Shown here: positions 37,716-46,867 of the stretch, piece by piece
Layout of the letters: the number at the start of each line of letters is the position of its first letter
Numbering within the stretch: the first letter of the stretch is position 1
DNA from: Lysobacter sp. Root494
Lineage (GTDB): Bacteria; Pseudomonadota; Gammaproteobacteria; Xanthomonadales; Xanthomonadaceae
Reading direction: 5' to 3'
DNA length: 64,000 nucleotides
NCBI RefSeq assembly: GCF_001427225.1
Contig: NZ_LMFH01000001.1
Location: forward strand, 160,329-224,328
Made by a program: the position numbers and the translations under genes
The notes under the pieces: model-generated
The model's input: only the letters and a program-made list of their open reading frames with translations
Told to the model about the DNA's origin: nothing
The model's database searches: none

Positions 37716-38660
37716 TCACCCGCTCGCCAACCGCACCGCCGCAATCTCCCGCCGCGGCGGCGCACCGAACAGACGCCGGTACTCGCGACTGAACTGCGAA
37801 GGGCTTTCATAACCAACGCGATGCCCTGCCGCCGCAGCCTCCATTCCATCCACCAGCATCAACCGCCGCGCTTCCTGCAAGCGCAGCTGCTTCTGGAACT
37901 GCAGCGGCGACATCGTCGTGACTGTCTTGAAGCGCTGGTGCAAGGCCGACGGGCTCATGTGCGCCGCGGCGGCGAGTTCCTCGATGCGCAACGTCTCGGC
38001 ATAGCGCTGCTTGAGCAGCTCGATCGCGCGTGCGACGCGTTGCGAGGGGCCGTCGACTTCGCACAGGTGGCGTAGCCGGTCGCCGAGTTCGCCGGTGAGC
38101 ACGCGGTAATGGATCTCGCGCAGCGCGAGCGGTGCGAGCACCGGCGCTTCGTCGGGCGTGTCGAGCAGGCGCGCCAGGCGCAGCACTGCATCGAGCAGCG
38201 GTGCGCTGGTGCGGGCGAGGAAGAGCGGACGCGAAGCCGATTCGTGCGGCGCCGCCACCGGTTCCAGTTGTGCGAGCAGTTCGGTGACCACGCGCGGGTC
38301 GATGTCGACGCGCAGGCACAGGTAGGGCTGCGCCGGCGTCGCGTCGATGATCTGGCCGGTGACCGGCAGCGTCATCGAGACGACGAGGTAATGCAGCGGG
38401 TCGTAGACGAAGACGTCGTCGCCGAGCAGCGCGCGCTTGCGGCCCTGCACCACCACGCACAGGCTCGGGTGGTAGACCGATGGCAGCGGCTGCGAAGGCG
38501 CGGTGGCGCGGATCAGCGCGAGCCCGGGAACGCGCGTGTCGTTGAGGCCATCCGCTGGCGTGTTTCGGGCAACCCGATCGGCCAGTTCCGCCTGCTGCGC
38601 GGAGAGGTCGGCGCGCGCCGCGACCACATTGCTGGCTGCGCTGGAAGCCGCGTCATTCAT
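37716..38660 (-). CDS. AraC-family regulator (YqhC-like)
   Basis: A 314-aa transcription regulator. The N-terminal domain is of the AraC_N type found in YqhC ([41 protein letters not shown]). The C-terminus carries the two-helix AraC DNA-binding domain: [21 protein letters not shown] and [22 protein letters not shown]. In E. coli YqhC activates aldehyde and aldo/keto reductase genes. Here an aldo/keto reductase gene is divergently transcribed 180 bases away, so it is the likely target. The ATG at 38660 with AGGG upstream is preferred to 38705, which lacks such a site. Confidence 0.85.
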   Translation of the reverse strand: MNDAASSAASNVVAARADLSAQQAELADRVARNTPADGLNDTRVPGLALIRATAPSQPLPSVYHPSLCVVVQGRKRALLGDDVFVYDPLHYLVVSMTLPVTGQIIDATPAQPYLCLRVDIDPRVVTELLAQLEPVAAPHESASRPLFLARTSAPLLDAVLRLARLLDTPDEAPVLAPLALREIHYRVLTGELGDRLRHLCEVDGPSQRVARAIELLKQRYAETLRIEELAAAAHMSPSALHQRFKTVTTMSPLQFQKQLRLQEARRLMLVDGMEAAAAGHRVGYESPSQFSREYRRLFGAPPRREIAAVRLASG

Positions 38661-38840
38661 GACAGAAGCCCTGCAAGGTTCACGGCGGCGATTATGCGCG
38701 GGCATTGCTTATATCGAAGAGATGAACGCGGCACCGTGGAGGATCAGGCAAGAATCCGCGAGCAATCGGCTAACGGCGTCATGGCCCGGGGGCTAACGTG
38801 TTGCAACGTCCTCCCTCCCCCAACATGCATGGAGTTGACC

Positions 38841-39842
<1,002 letters not shown>

Positions 39843-39889
39843 GCCGCGCGTTAACGGTCCACTCCTGTTCGCAATGTTCTCGTTTGCTC

Positions 39890-39918
39890 GTCATTCCCGT
39901 TTCTTGTAGGGATGACGA
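39890..39918 (+). repeat. Single degenerate family A REP
   Basis: CTCGTCATTCCCG-TTTCTTGTAGGGATGACGAGC, a palindromic copy with a shortened core, 48 bases after the aldo/keto reductase stop. Confidence 0.6.
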
Positions 39919-39951
39919 GCGATCGCCTCAGCGTCCCTCGGCGTGGCCGGT

Positions 39952-40207
39952 GAGTCCCGGAGCCCGATTGATGAGGCTGAGGAGGCTTGCCTGTGAGGCA
40001 AAAAGCCTCAGCGACCAGGCAAAAAGCTCGTGACCTTGAAGCAAAAAGAGTCAACGAAAGGCAGCCGTACCTCAGGCGAGAGGCAAAAAGCCTGGAACTT
40101 GAGGCAGGAGTGCCTCGGCGGTGAAGCAGAAAAACTCAAGGGCGAGGAAAAAAGGGTCGGGAGTTGAAGCTCGGAAGCTCACGCTTGAGTCTCGGACACT
40201 CAATGGT
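39952..40207 (+). repeat. Array of about 12 short hairpin units at 21-22-bp period
   Basis: Units of the form GARNC - five or six bases - RNCTC start at 39952, 39973, 39995, 40016, 40038, 40058, 40080, 40101, 40123, 40144, 40166 and 40187, with steps alternating 21 and 22 bases. Examples are GAGGCAAAAAGCCTC at 39995 and GAGTCTCGGACACTC at 40187. Stems differ between units but mostly stay complementary. Five units have a five-base A-tract as loop. The array lies between the convergent aldo/keto reductase and cupin genes and is unlike any other intergenic region here. Confidence 0.75.
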
Positions 40208-40236
40208 CTTTCAAGCCGCCTAGCGGACTGCGATGT

Positions 40237-40707
40237 TCATTCGACCAGATCCCGCATCGCTATCCCCCGATCGCGACAGAACGTCTGGTATTCGACGAAG
40301 CGCGTGGCGGCATTGGCTACGCCGCGCACGTGGCCATCGGGGGCGAGGTCTTCGACTTCGCCCATCACCACGACCAGAGCGATGAGCGGCTCGTCGCCGA
40401 TCACCTCCCAGCTGTCGACATTGCCCGGCGGTTCGTACACGTAACCGCCGGGACCGATCACTTCGCCGCTGGCGAGGCGGCGCGAGCCGGAGAGATTGAA
40501 CGCATGCGTTTCCCCGGTGTGCCGGTGCGGCGGCATCGCCACGCCCGGCTCCATCCGCAGCAGTTCGACGAAGCCGCGGTTGCTGCGCAAAAAGCGCAAC
40601 GGCTTCGACGACTTGCCCGGTACGGGCGACGGGATCCACGGCAACGCTTCGCTGTCCGTGCAGCGCAGCGGCGCCGAAGCGAGCGTGCGCAGGAGTTCGA
40701 CGTTCAT
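40237..40707 (-). CDS. Cupin-domain protein (dihydroxyacetophenone dioxygenase/ChrR-like)
   Basis: A 156-aa single cupin. The metal-binding motif 1 is MPPHRHTGETHAFNLSG (His, His, Glu, His pattern) at about residues 60-75, and motif 2 is PPGNVDSWEVIGDEP, in which the usual His is absent. It resembles 2,4'-dihydroxyacetophenone dioxygenase and anti-sigma ChrR cupin domains. The ATG overlaps the stop of the metallo-hydrolase gene by four bases (ATGA), so they form one operon and are translated together. An aromatic or small-molecule oxidation role is possible but unproven. Confidence 0.8.
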   Translation of the reverse strand: MNVELLRTLASAPLRCTDSEALPWIPSPVPGKSSKPLRFLRSNRGFVELLRMEPGVAMPPHRHTGETHAFNLSGSRRLASGEVIGPGGYVYEPPGNVDSWEVIGDEPLIALVVVMGEVEDLAPDGHVRGVANAATRFVEYQTFCRDRGIAMRDLVE

Positions 40708-41507
40708 GCCGCCACCGCCTGCAGGTAGCGCGCGAACGAGGCGTCAACCGCCGCTCGCCCACCGCCGATGATGTTGCGGTTCCAGGTGAAGCCGAACACG
40801 TCGTCGAAGTCGTAGCCTTCGAGCAGCCGCTGCATGCGTTCCACGTCCGTACGCTTCATCGGCATGTAGTTCGGATAGCTGTACATGAAAGTGACGTGGC
40901 GGCGGTCGAGGACGACCTGCAGCGCATCGCCGGGCAGCAGCGTCGCGCCGCGCGGACCCCGCTTCCAGTGCAGTGCGGTGCTGCCGTCGAAGTGGCCGCC
41001 GACGCGCAGCAGGGTGACGTCGTGCGAGAGCTTCAGCTCATCGCCGCTCCAGAAGCGGATGTGCTTCGACGGACGCTGCACCCATTCGCGATCGGCTTCG
41101 TGCAGCAGGATCGGCACGCCGCCGAGCGCCTCGCTCCACTCCACCATCGAGGTGTAGAAGTGCGGATGCGAGATCGCCATCAGGTCGACGCCGCCACGTG
41201 CGCGCAACGCGGCCACGGCCTCGTCGGTGACCAGGCTGACGCACTCCCACAGCACGTTTCCCAGGTCCGCCGGCAACAGCAGTGCGCGCTGCGGGATCGC
41301 GAAGTCGGTGGGCAGGCCGATGCCGAGCAGGCCGGCGTCGTCTTCGATGCGCAGGCGGTATCTGGCCGCGAGCACCTCGTGCGTGGTCCAGGCCTGGCCC
41401 TGCCAGCCGACGTACTGGCGCTCGTCTTCGCAGACGGCGCAGCGGGCGGGCGGCGCGGGAGAGTCGGCGTACTGCGTGCCGCAGGTTTCGCAGATGAAGC
41501 AGGTCAT
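40704..41507 (-). CDS. Metallo-beta-lactamase-fold hydrolase with N-terminal zinc ribbon
   Basis: A 267-aa protein. Residues 1-35 contain two CxxC knuckles (FICETCGTQY and RCAVCEDERQY) like a rubredoxin-type zinc ribbon. The body resembles a metallo-beta-lactamase fold: LLLPADLGNVLWECVSLVTDE, then MAISHPHFYTSM in place of the canonical HxHxDH, GGHFDGSTALHW, LLPGDALQVV and a C-terminal NIIGGG. The metal site therefore looks atypical. The ATG at 41507 begins at the first cysteine knuckle. The gene overlaps the downstream cupin gene by four bases. Substrate unknown. Confidence 0.78.
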   Translation of the reverse strand: MTCFICETCGTQYADSPAPPARCAVCEDERQYVGWQGQAWTTHEVLAARYRLRIEDDAGLLGIGLPTDFAIPQRALLLPADLGNVLWECVSLVTDEAVAALRARGGVDLMAISHPHFYTSMVEWSEALGGVPILLHEADREWVQRPSKHIRFWSGDELKLSHDVTLLRVGGHFDGSTALHWKRGPRGATLLPGDALQVVLDRRHVTFMYSYPNYMPMKRTDVERMQRLLEGYDFDDVFGFTWNRNIIGGGRAAVDASFARYLQAVAA

Positions 41508-41697
41508 GGCGAGGTCCTCGTAAGCGGCCGGATGGCGGTGGACGTACCGTAGGGCCCGGCTGGATCCGGAATCAGGCCAGTTTCGATCAGCTTGCAGGAA
41601 CCAGTAGGATGGGTTGAGCGCGGCGATACCCCGCCCTTGCGACAGCACATGGCGGCTCGCCTCCACCTCCACCTACGGTCGCGGAAAAAGACCCCCG

Positions 41698-43176
41698 ATG
41701 CCTTCGCAGGAACCAGTCTTCGAATTCCCCATCCACTTCGAGAGCGACGGTGGCGATGGCGGCCGGCACCGGCGCACGCGCCGCCTGCACGAACAACTGC
41801 GCGCCGCGATCCTCGACGGACGGCTGGCGGCCGGGTCCACGCTGCCCTCCACGCGCCGGGTTGCGGCGGGGCTGGCGATCGCACGCAACACGGTGATCGC
41901 CGCGTACGACCTGCTGGTCGCGGAGGGCTATGTGGTGCCGCGCCCGGGCGCGAAGGCGGTCGTCGCCGATGTCGCCACGCGGCTGCAGGCACGATCGGCG
42001 CCATCCGTTCGCGCCACCGGCGATGCGCGGATCAATCCGCGTTGGCGGCAAACGCAAACCTACACGTCTTCATCGCGTGCGCTGCCGCCGCGCAGCTTCC
42101 GCCTCGGCGTGCCCGATCACACGCAGTTCCCGCACGCCGTGTGGCGGCGGCTGATGGCGCAGTCGCTGCGTACGTGGTCGAAGACCGCGTTCGGTTATCC
42201 GCCGTCGCAGGGCATTCCGGTGTTGCGCGAAGCGATCGCGAAGCATGTCGCATTCGCCCGCGCGGTCGCGTGCGTGGCCGAGGATGTCGTGGTGACGTCC
42301 GGCGCGCAGCAGGCGTTCGACCTGCTCGCGCGCCTGCTGGTCACCCCGGGTGAGACCCGGGTCGCGGTGGAAGAACCGGGTTATCCGCCGGTGCGCGCCG
42401 CGTTCGCCGCCGCAGGGGCGACGCTGGTGCCGATGCCGGTCGATGACGAGGGCCTGCAGGTCGAAGCGTTGCCGCCGGGCGTACGCGTCATCAGCGTCAC
42501 GCCTTCGCACCAGTCTCCGACCGGCGCGGCGCTGTCGTTGCGCCGGCGCATGGCGCTGCTCGATTACGCACGCGCGCATGACGCCGTGATCATCGAAGAC
42601 GACTACGACGGTGAGTTCCGCTACGGTGGGCGTCCGCTCGATGCGTTGCAGACGCTGGATCGCGAGGCGCGCGTGTTCTATGTCGGAACGTTCTCGAAGA
42701 GCCTGTTTCCATCGCTGCGCAAAGGCTTCGTCGTCGTGCCCGCATGGGCGCGCGAGAACTTCATCGCGGTGAAGCATGCCGCCGATTCGCATTGCGACAC
42801 GACCACCCAATCGGTGCTTGCCGCCTTCATCCGCGACGGCCATCTCGCCCGCCACGTGCGGCGCATGCGCGGCGTGTATGCGCAGCGCCGCGAGGCACTG
42901 CTGGAAGGCATCGAGCGCGAACTGGACGCGTGGCTGGAGCCGATTCCTTCGGAAGCGGGACTGCATCTGGCGGTGCGCATCCGCGATCCTGCGCAGGCGG
43001 AACGCGTGATCGCGAAGGCGCGGCAGCACACGCCGGGCGTGCAGTCGATTGCCGAATACGCGGCGTTGCCGGTGCAGGCGCCGGCGCTGGTGTTCGGTTA
43101 CGGCGTGATCGATGCGGAGGAAATCGCGCCGGCGTTGCGGCGCTTGCGCAAGGCGCTGGAGAGTTCTGCTTTGTAG
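41698..43176 (+). CDS. MocR/PdxR-type regulator (GntR domain plus aminotransferase domain)
   Basis: A 492-aa transcription factor. The N-terminus has a GntR winged helix (RRTRRLHEQLRAAILDGRLAAGSTLPSTRRVAAGLAIARNTVI-type sequence, about residues 25-90). The remaining part is a fold-type I aminotransferase domain that binds pyridoxal phosphate. The lysine is in VGTFSKSLFPSLRKGFVVV near residue 330, and IEDDYDGEFRYGGRPL and TPSHQSPTGAAL are conserved. Such proteins sense PLP or an amino compound rather than catalyse. PdxR activates PLP-synthesis genes, others act on taurine or GABA genes; no such target is adjacent, so the regulon is unknown. ATG at 41698 chosen; an upstream start adds 28 unconserved residues. 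Confidence 0.87.
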   Translation: MPSQEPVFEFPIHFESDGGDGGRHRRTRRLHEQLRAAILDGRLAAGSTLPSTRRVAAGLAIARNTVIAAYDLLVAEGYVVPRPGAKAVVADVATRLQARSAPSVRATGDARINPRWRQTQTYTSSSRALPPRSFRLGVPDHTQFPHAVWRRLMAQSLRTWSKTAFGYPPSQGIPVLREAIAKHVAFARAVACVAEDVVVTSGAQQAFDLLARLLVTPGETRVAVEEPGYPPVRAAFAAAGATLVPMPVDDEGLQVEALPPGVRVISVTPSHQSPTGAALSLRRRMALLDYARAHDAVIIEDDYDGEFRYGGRPLDALQTLDREARVFYVGTFSKSLFPSLRKGFVVVPAWARENFIAVKHAADSHCDTTTQSVLAAFIRDGHLARHVRRMRGVYAQRREALLEGIERELDAWLEPIPSEAGLHLAVRIRDPAQAERVIAKARQHTPGVQSIAEYAALPVQAPALVFGYGVIDAEEIAPALRRLRKALESSAL

Positions 43177-43200
43177 AGCGGAGCGTGCTCCGCTGCTTTG
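43172..43200 (+). repeat. Family C palindrome overlapping the MocR stop
   Basis: GTAGAGCGGAGCGTGCTCCGC followed by TGCTTTG; stem AGCGGAGC / GCTCCGCT. The TAG stop of the preceding gene lies inside it. It may double as a terminator. Confidence 0.65.
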
Positions 43201-43231
43201 TAGCGCTTGGCTCGATTGCACTGCCAAAGCG

Positions 43232-43478
43232 GTGAATGCCACCCTCGCCCCGCTTGCGGGGTGAAGGCGGGCGCTTGTGCGCCATTGGCGCACGCCCGAC
43301 TGAACGCCCTTGCGCTATGCGCAAGGGCCGGGAGGCAGAGCGAGGGACAGCGTCGCGAAGCGACGCAGGGTGAGGGAGAGTAGCGAGTGAACTCGGCATT
43401 GGCGGCGCCGGTCTCCGCCGGCGCGCCCCCCATCCGCCCGTTGGGCACCTTCTCCCGCTCGCGGGGAGAAGGGGACAT
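43232..43478 (+). repeat. Family B repeat cluster between MocR gene and parB
   Basis: Two family B palindromes (CCCCGCTTGCGGGGTGAAGG near 43245 and CTTCTCCCGCTCGCGGGGAG near 43448) enclose the conserved arm GACAGCGTCGCGAAGCGACGC and a second hairpin GCCCTTGCGCTATGCGCAAGGGC. They fill a 314-base convergent gap with no gene. Confidence 0.75.
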
Positions 43479-43490
43479 CCCGTAACGCCG

Positions 43491-44399
43491 TTATTCCGCC
43501 TTGCTGCGCAACCGCTCCAGCACGCCTTCCAGCGAATCCAGGTCGCTGTAATGGATCACCAGGCGGCCCTTGCCTCCGCGGCCATGCAGCACGTTGACCT
43601 GGGTGCTCAGTGATTCGGAGAGCTCGCGTTCGAGCGCGGCGATATCGGCCTGCGGCCTGGCCTTCTGCGGCTTCGTCCTGGTGTTCGCAGTGCCGCCGAC
43701 CTTGCCGGAGGCCAGCAGCTGCGCGCGGTGTTCGACTTCGCGCACCGACCAGCCGTTCTCGGCGGCCTGGCGCGCGAGTGCGATCGCGGCCTGCGGCGCG
43801 AGCGTGAGCAGCGCGCGGGCGTGGCCCATTTCCAGCGACTTGGTATCGAGCAGCACGCGGATTTCCTGCGGCAGCTCAAGCAGGCGCAGCAGGTTGGACA
43901 CCGCGGCGCGCGAACGGCCGACCGCATCGGCGGCCTGCGCGTGGGTCAGGTCGAATTCGTCGATCAGTCGCTGCAGCGCGACGGCTTCTTCGAGCGGGTT
44001 GAGGTCTTCGCGCTGGATGTTCTCGATCAGCGCCATCGCGACCACGGTGCGGTCGTCGACTTCGCGGATCACCACCGGGATCTCGCTCAGCCCGGCGAGC
44101 TGCGAGGCGCGCCAGCGGCGTTCGCCGGCGATGATCTCGTAGGCCTTGCCGCCGATCTCTCGCACGACCACCGGCTGGATCACGCCCTGTGCCTTGATCG
44201 ATTCGGCCAGTTCGGCGAGCTTGCCCTGGTCCATCGTCTTGCGCGGCTGGTACCTGCCCGGCGTGAGGGCGTCGATCGGCAGCGTGCGCAGGGCGTCGCC
44301 CGGTTGCGCTTCCACCAGGGCGGGCGCCTCGGCGGCCGCTTTCGGGCCGAGCAGGGCTTCGAGTCCGCGGCCGAGGCCGCGCTTCTTCGGCGTGCTCAT
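43491..44399 (-). CDS. parB: Chromosome partitioning protein ParB
   Basis: A 302-aa CTPase/DNA-binding protein that loads on parS sites and works with ParA and SMC in origin segregation. The N-terminus KKRGLGRGLEALLG contains the ParA-activating sequence. The CTP-binding motifs are GRYQPRK and GERRWRAS, with ENIQREDLNPLEEA between. The HTH is LTHAQAADAVGRSRAAVSNLLRLL. A Pro/Thr/Lys linker leads to a C-terminal dimerisation domain (VHYSDLDSLEGVL-like). The start overlaps the parA stop by four bases (ATGA). A parS sequence of the TGTTTCACGTGAAACA type is not present in this window. Confidence 0.96.
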   Translation of the reverse strand: MSTPKKRGLGRGLEALLGPKAAAEAPALVEAQPGDALRTLPIDALTPGRYQPRKTMDQGKLAELAESIKAQGVIQPVVVREIGGKAYEIIAGERRWRASQLAGLSEIPVVIREVDDRTVVAMALIENIQREDLNPLEEAVALQRLIDEFDLTHAQAADAVGRSRAAVSNLLRLLELPQEIRVLLDTKSLEMGHARALLTLAPQAAIALARQAAENGWSVREVEHRAQLLASGKVGGTANTRTKPQKARPQADIAALERELSESLSTQVNVLHGRGGKGRLVIHYSDLDSLEGVLERLRSKAE

Positions 44400-45214
44400 G
44401 CCACGGTTTCCTTCGGCGCGGTTGCGCTCGCGGTCTTGGCGGCCTGCTCGCGCTCGCGCTGGCGGCGCAGCACTTCGCCGGCCAGGCCCATGTAGGCGAT
44501 GCCGCCGCGGCTGGCACGGTCGTAGCCGACGATGCTCTGGCCGTGGCTGGGTGCTTCGGCCAGGCGCACGTTGCGCGGCACGATGGTGCGGAACACGCGT
44601 TCGCCGAAGTGCTTGGTGAGTTCCGCCGACACCGCGTTGGCGAGGTTGTTGCGGACGTCGAACATGGTGCGCAGCACGCCTTCGATCTCGAGCTGCGGAT
44701 TGAGGTTGGCCTTGAGCGCGTCGATGGTGTCGAGCAGGGCGCTGATGCCTTCCAGCGCGTAGTACTCGCACTGCATCGGCACGATGATCGAATCGGCGGC
44801 GGTCAGCGCGTTGAGGGTGAGCAGCGACAGTGCCGGCGGGCAGTCGATCAGGATGTAGTCGTAGTTCGCGCGCAGCGGGGCGAGTGCGGTCTTGAGGCGT
44901 TGCTCGCGGCCGGATTCGCCCATCAGGCTGATTTCCGCGGCGGTCAGTTCGATGTTGGCCGGCAGCAGGTCGAAGTCTTCGGCGGTGCGCTTGAGGATCT
45001 GCGCCACGTTCGCCTCGCCCAGCAGCACGTCGCAGATCGTGTCCTCGATCTCGCGCTTGTCGACGCCGCTGCCCATGGTCGCGTTGCCCTGCGGGTCGAG
45101 GTCGACCAGCAGCACGCGCTTGGGGGTCTTGGCGAGGGCAGCGGCCAGGTTGACCGCGGTGGTGGTCTTGCCGACCCCACCTTTCTGGTTGGCGACAGCG
45201 ATGATGCGGGCCAT
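44396..45214 (-). CDS. parA: Chromosome partitioning ATPase ParA/Soj
   Basis: A 272-aa Walker-type ATPase. The deviant Walker A is AVANQKGGVGKTTTAVNLA at residues 5-23, Walker A' in VDLDPQGNATMG, and Walker B YILIDCPPALS. It polymerises or forms gradients on DNA and is stimulated by ParB. The tail is unusually rich in Ala and Thr (AAKTASATAPKETVA). It is the second gene of rsmG-parA-parB, with a 244-base gap after rsmG and a four-base overlap with parB, the order found near oriC in many bacteria. This suggests the window is near the replication origin, although dnaA and the mnmG part are not visible. Confidence 0.96.
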   Translation of the reverse strand: MARIIAVANQKGGVGKTTTAVNLAAALAKTPKRVLLVDLDPQGNATMGSGVDKREIEDTICDVLLGEANVAQILKRTAEDFDLLPANIELTAAEISLMGESGREQRLKTALAPLRANYDYILIDCPPALSLLTLNALTAADSIIVPMQCEYYALEGISALLDTIDALKANLNPQLEIEGVLRTMFDVRNNLANAVSAELTKHFGERVFRTIVPRNVRLAEAPSHGQSIVGYDRASRGGIAYMGLAGEVLRRQREREQAAKTASATAPKETVA

Positions 45215-45458
45215 GCGGCTCGTTGCCTCGGTAATGCGTGGTGGACCGGGGACCCCGGCCGGGCTAGGGATTATGCGTTATCGCACGCGCGGGACGCGCC
45301 GCGATAACTGTCGCCGCTGGAACCGCCCTGCGGGCGGTACACCGCCGACGGGGCGTCGGGTTTGTGACGCAGGTTGGGCCTGGCGGCCGTTCAGCGGCTG
45401 CTGGGTAGTGCCGCGGCTGCTTGCTCCGCGCGGTCATGGCGCTATATGGGCAACGGCG

Positions 45459-46106
45459 CTAGGACGAGCGGCGGACCTCGATCAGGTGGCGCTCGCCCGC
45501 GACCCCCGGCACGCGCAGCGGGTGCGAAGCGGCGGCGATCCAGCCGTCGGGCAGCGCGGCAATCTCGTCGGCCGGGTACACGCCCTTCATCGCCAGCAGG
45601 ACGCCATCGGGCTTGAGCAGGTGGCCGCCGAGTTCGACGATCAGCGGCAGCGTGGCGAGCGCGCGCGCGGTGATCGCGTCGTAGGCGCCGGGCTCGGCCA
45701 CGGCTTCGATCCGCGATTCGGCCACGCGCACGTCCTTCATTGCCAGCTGGCGCACGGCTTCGCGCAGGAAACGGGCCTTCTTGCCGTTGCTCTCGACCAG
45801 GGTCACGCGCAGGCCGGGTTTGACGATGGCGAGCGGAATGCCGGGCAGGCCGGGACCGGTGCCGAGGTCGGCGAGGTTGCCGCCGCGTTGCGCCAGCGCA
45901 TCGACGAACGGATGCATCGCCAGCGAATCGAGCAGGTGCCTGCCAACCATTTCCTGCGGATCGCGCACCGCGGTGAGGTTGTAGGTCTGGTTCCAGCGCG
46001 CAAGCAGGGCGAGGTAGGCCAGCAGCGGCTCGGCGAAGGCGGGATCGAGGGCGAGCTCGCGGAGGCCGGCTTCGAGCGTGGGGCGCAGGGCGGGGGAAAG
46101 CGTCAT
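45459..46106 (-). CDS. rsmG: 16S rRNA (guanine-527-N7)-methyltransferase RsmG
   Basis: A 215-aa SAM methyltransferase that makes m7G527 in 16S rRNA; loss causes low-level streptomycin resistance. The signatures are [26 protein letters not shown] near residue 40-65, the SAM-binding [19 protein letters not shown], and [21 protein letters not shown]. Length matches E. coli RsmG (207). I chose the ATG at 46106; the in-frame TTG at 46112 is a less likely start. Upstream of parA in the usual rsmG-parA-parB order. mnmG, normally before rsmG, is absent here. Confidence 0.95.
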   Translation of the reverse strand: MTLSPALRPTLEAGLRELALDPAFAEPLLAYLALLARWNQTYNLTAVRDPQEMVGRHLLDSLAMHPFVDALAQRGGNLADLGTGPGLPGIPLAIVKPGLRVTLVESNGKKARFLREAVRQLAMKDVRVAESRIEAVAEPGAYDAITARALATLPLIVELGGHLLKPDGVLLAMKGVYPADEIAALPDGWIAAASHPLRVPGVAGERHLIEVRRSS

Positions 46107-46148
46107 CGGCAAATTATGACCGGAGCGTCCTGTGACCGGAGCGCCGCC

Positions 46149-46796
46149 TCAACGCCACGCCAGTGCCGCGACATAGCCGGGTGCGGGCTCGAATTCGTGC
46201 AGCGACCAGTCGTTCGCCGCACCCAGCGCCGCATCGCATTCCACCAGTGCCAGCGCCTCTCCGGTTTCGGCAAAGCGCAGTTTCTCGAGCCCGAACGACA
46301 GCCCGTGCCCGTGCGCCTTCAGCACTGCTTCCTTCGCGCACCACAGGCGCAGGAAGGCGCGGTCGCGCGTCGTGCCGGGTTCGGTGGCGGCGAGCCAGTC
46401 GTGCTCGGGCGGAGTGAAGAAGCGCCACGCCAGTTCCAGCGCGCGCGGCCGCGCATGCACGCGTTCGCAGTCCACGCCCAACTGCACGCCGTGGCCCAGC
46501 GCGATCAGCAGGCCGTCGCCGCTGTGGCTCCAGCTGCAGTCGTAATCGGCATGCGGCGGGCCCAGATAGGGGCGGCCGCGCGGCTCGCGGCCCAGATTGA
46601 GCATCTCGGGCGCCACGCCCAGTGTCGCGGCCAGCCATTGCTGCGCCACCGGGTCGGTGGGCGTGCCGTGCACGTGCGCGTGCCAGCTCCAGCGCAGCGC
46701 GCGGTCGGAATGGGACTCGATGAAGACGGTGGAAACGGGCATCCGGGAGGTCAGGTGCGCGGGCTGGCGCATGGCCGGCGCCGGGGCCGGTAACAT
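46149..46796 (-). CDS. 4'-Phosphopantetheinyl transferase (Sfp/AcpT-like)
   Basis: About 215 aa. It transfers the phosphopantetheine arm of CoA to a serine of an acyl or peptidyl carrier protein. The magnesium-binding motif is LGVDCERVHARPR and the second motif WCAKEAVLKAHGHGLSFGLEKL; FFTPPEHDWLAAT precedes it. The pattern is that of Sfp-superfamily enzymes in aryl-polyene and xanthomonadin clusters. It is divergent from an acyl/aryl ligase gene, which supports such a pathway. The start is uncertain: in-frame ATGs exist at 46796, 46772 and 46742, none with a good ribosome binding site; I took the first. Confidence 0.85.
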   Translation of the reverse strand: MLPAPAPAMRQPAHLTSRMPVSTVFIESHSDRALRWSWHAHVHGTPTDPVAQQWLAATLGVAPEMLNLGREPRGRPYLGPPHADYDCSWSHSGDGLLIALGHGVQLGVDCERVHARPRALELAWRFFTPPEHDWLAATEPGTTRDRAFLRLWCAKEAVLKAHGHGLSFGLEKLRFAETGEALALVECDAALGAANDWSLHEFEPAPGYVAALAWR

Positions 46797-46867
46797 AGCG
46801 CAGGGGAAAACACCGAGGATGGAGTTCACGCTCCATCACGCCAGCACAGTGCATGTCCGGGGGGACT

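Noticed and set aside
39952..40207. CRISPR array
   Set aside because: Units are only 21-22 bases with no constant repeat and no separable spacers, and no cas genes are near.
43491..45458. parS site near parAB
   Set aside because: No TGTTTCACGTGAAACA-like sequence was found; a GTTTCACGG near 48265 does not form the palindrome.
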